DNA of 5,119 bases from positions 1-5,119 of the forward strand of contig CACZOS010000200.1 in NCBI GenBank assembly GCA_902782815.1, written 5' to 3'. Source of the stretch: an uncultured Lachnospiraceae bacterium. GTDB lineage: Bacteria; Bacillota; Clostridia; Lachnospirales; Lachnospiraceae. Position 1 is the first letter of the stretch. Each line of letters begins with the position of its first letter. A program made the translations under genes and the position numbers. The notes under the pieces are model-generated. The model did not search any database. It worked only from the letters and a program-made list of their open reading frames with translations, and had not been told where the DNA came from. Of this stretch, positions 5,037-5,119 are shown one piece after another.

Positions 5037-5119
5037 GCAGTCGTGGCGGAATTGGCATACGCGCTAGACTAAGGATCTAGTCCGGGCTTACTGGGTGCGG
5101 GTTCAAGTCCCGCCGACTG
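5037..5119 (+). tRNA. tRNA-Leu, anticodon AAG (3' end cut by window)
   Basis: The fold can be drawn throughout. The acceptor 5' strand is GCAGTCG (5037-5043), pairing with CGACTG (5114-5119) plus a C that would be base 5120. The D stem is GCG (5046-5048) with CGC (5060-5062), and the loop carries the conserved GG. The anticodon stem is CTAGA/TCTAG (5064-5068, 5076-5080) with loop CTAAGGA, so the anticodon at 5071-5073 is AAG, reading leucine CUU and, after A34 to inosine, also CUC. The variable arm of 16 nt (5081-5096) forms a short stem and marks a class II tRNA, as leucine requires. The T stem is GCGGG/CCCGC (5097-5101, 5109-5113) with loop TTCAAGT. The last acceptor base, discriminator and CCA lie beyond the window. 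Further tRNAs may follow in the same transcript. Confidence 0.95.

Noticed and set aside
1..5119. A novel multi-gene system such as a defence island, biosynthetic cluster or mobile element
   Set aside because: Genes alternate in strand, each with its own promoter or terminator. All fall in common families, and there are no transposase, integrase, attachment-site or array signatures. The tRNA could be an integration site, but its 3' end lies outside the window, so this cannot be judged.

Overview
The window looks like ordinary chromosome from a Clostridia member, most probably a Lachnospiraceae gut anaerobe. The pointers are roughly balanced base composition by eye, strong AGGAGG ribosome binding sites, a glycolytic phosphofructokinase of the pyrophosphate-dependent type, a DUF1015 protein of the form common in that family, a two-cluster ferredoxin-type protein, and a secreted D-Ala-D-Ala carboxypeptidase with S-layer-homology-like repeats. 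The family-level assignment is inference from protein character; no marker gene settles it.

Layout from left to right. The left edge (2..352, +) holds the 3' end of a gene whose product ends in a two-[4Fe-4S] ferredoxin domain. A perfect 20-bp hairpin with a T-run (380..448) follows it. The dacF-like carboxypeptidase gene (495..2060, -) converges on that same terminator. A 175-bp divergent region (2061..2235) carries a near-consensus extended -10 promoter for the rightward gene, a short leader hairpin, and a weak promoter candidate for the leftward gene. The rightward gene is the pyrophosphate-type phosphofructokinase (2236..3477, +). It converges on a DUF1015 gene (3535..4803, -), and the 57 bases between them are almost entirely one bidirectional terminator. 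The last segment (4804..5036) is a second divergent region, with a leftward promoter candidate for the DUF1015 gene and a strong rightward promoter for a class II tRNA-Leu with anticodon AAG. That tRNA is cut by the window end, one base short of completing its acceptor stem.

Every gene appears to be its own transcription unit: neighbours alternate in strand, and strong terminators sit between convergent ends. I see no operon. The genes are mixed housekeeping: electron transfer, cell wall maturation, glycolysis, an uncharacterised family possibly linked to serine metabolism, and translation. I found no mobile element, CRISPR array, toxin-antitoxin pair or defence system, and nothing that supports a new multi-gene system. 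The points most worth a second look are the altered active-site motifs and SLH-like tail of the carboxypeptidase, the unresolved biochemistry of the DUF1015 protein, the A34 tRNA-Leu, and two start codons that simple longest-ORF calling would place wrongly.
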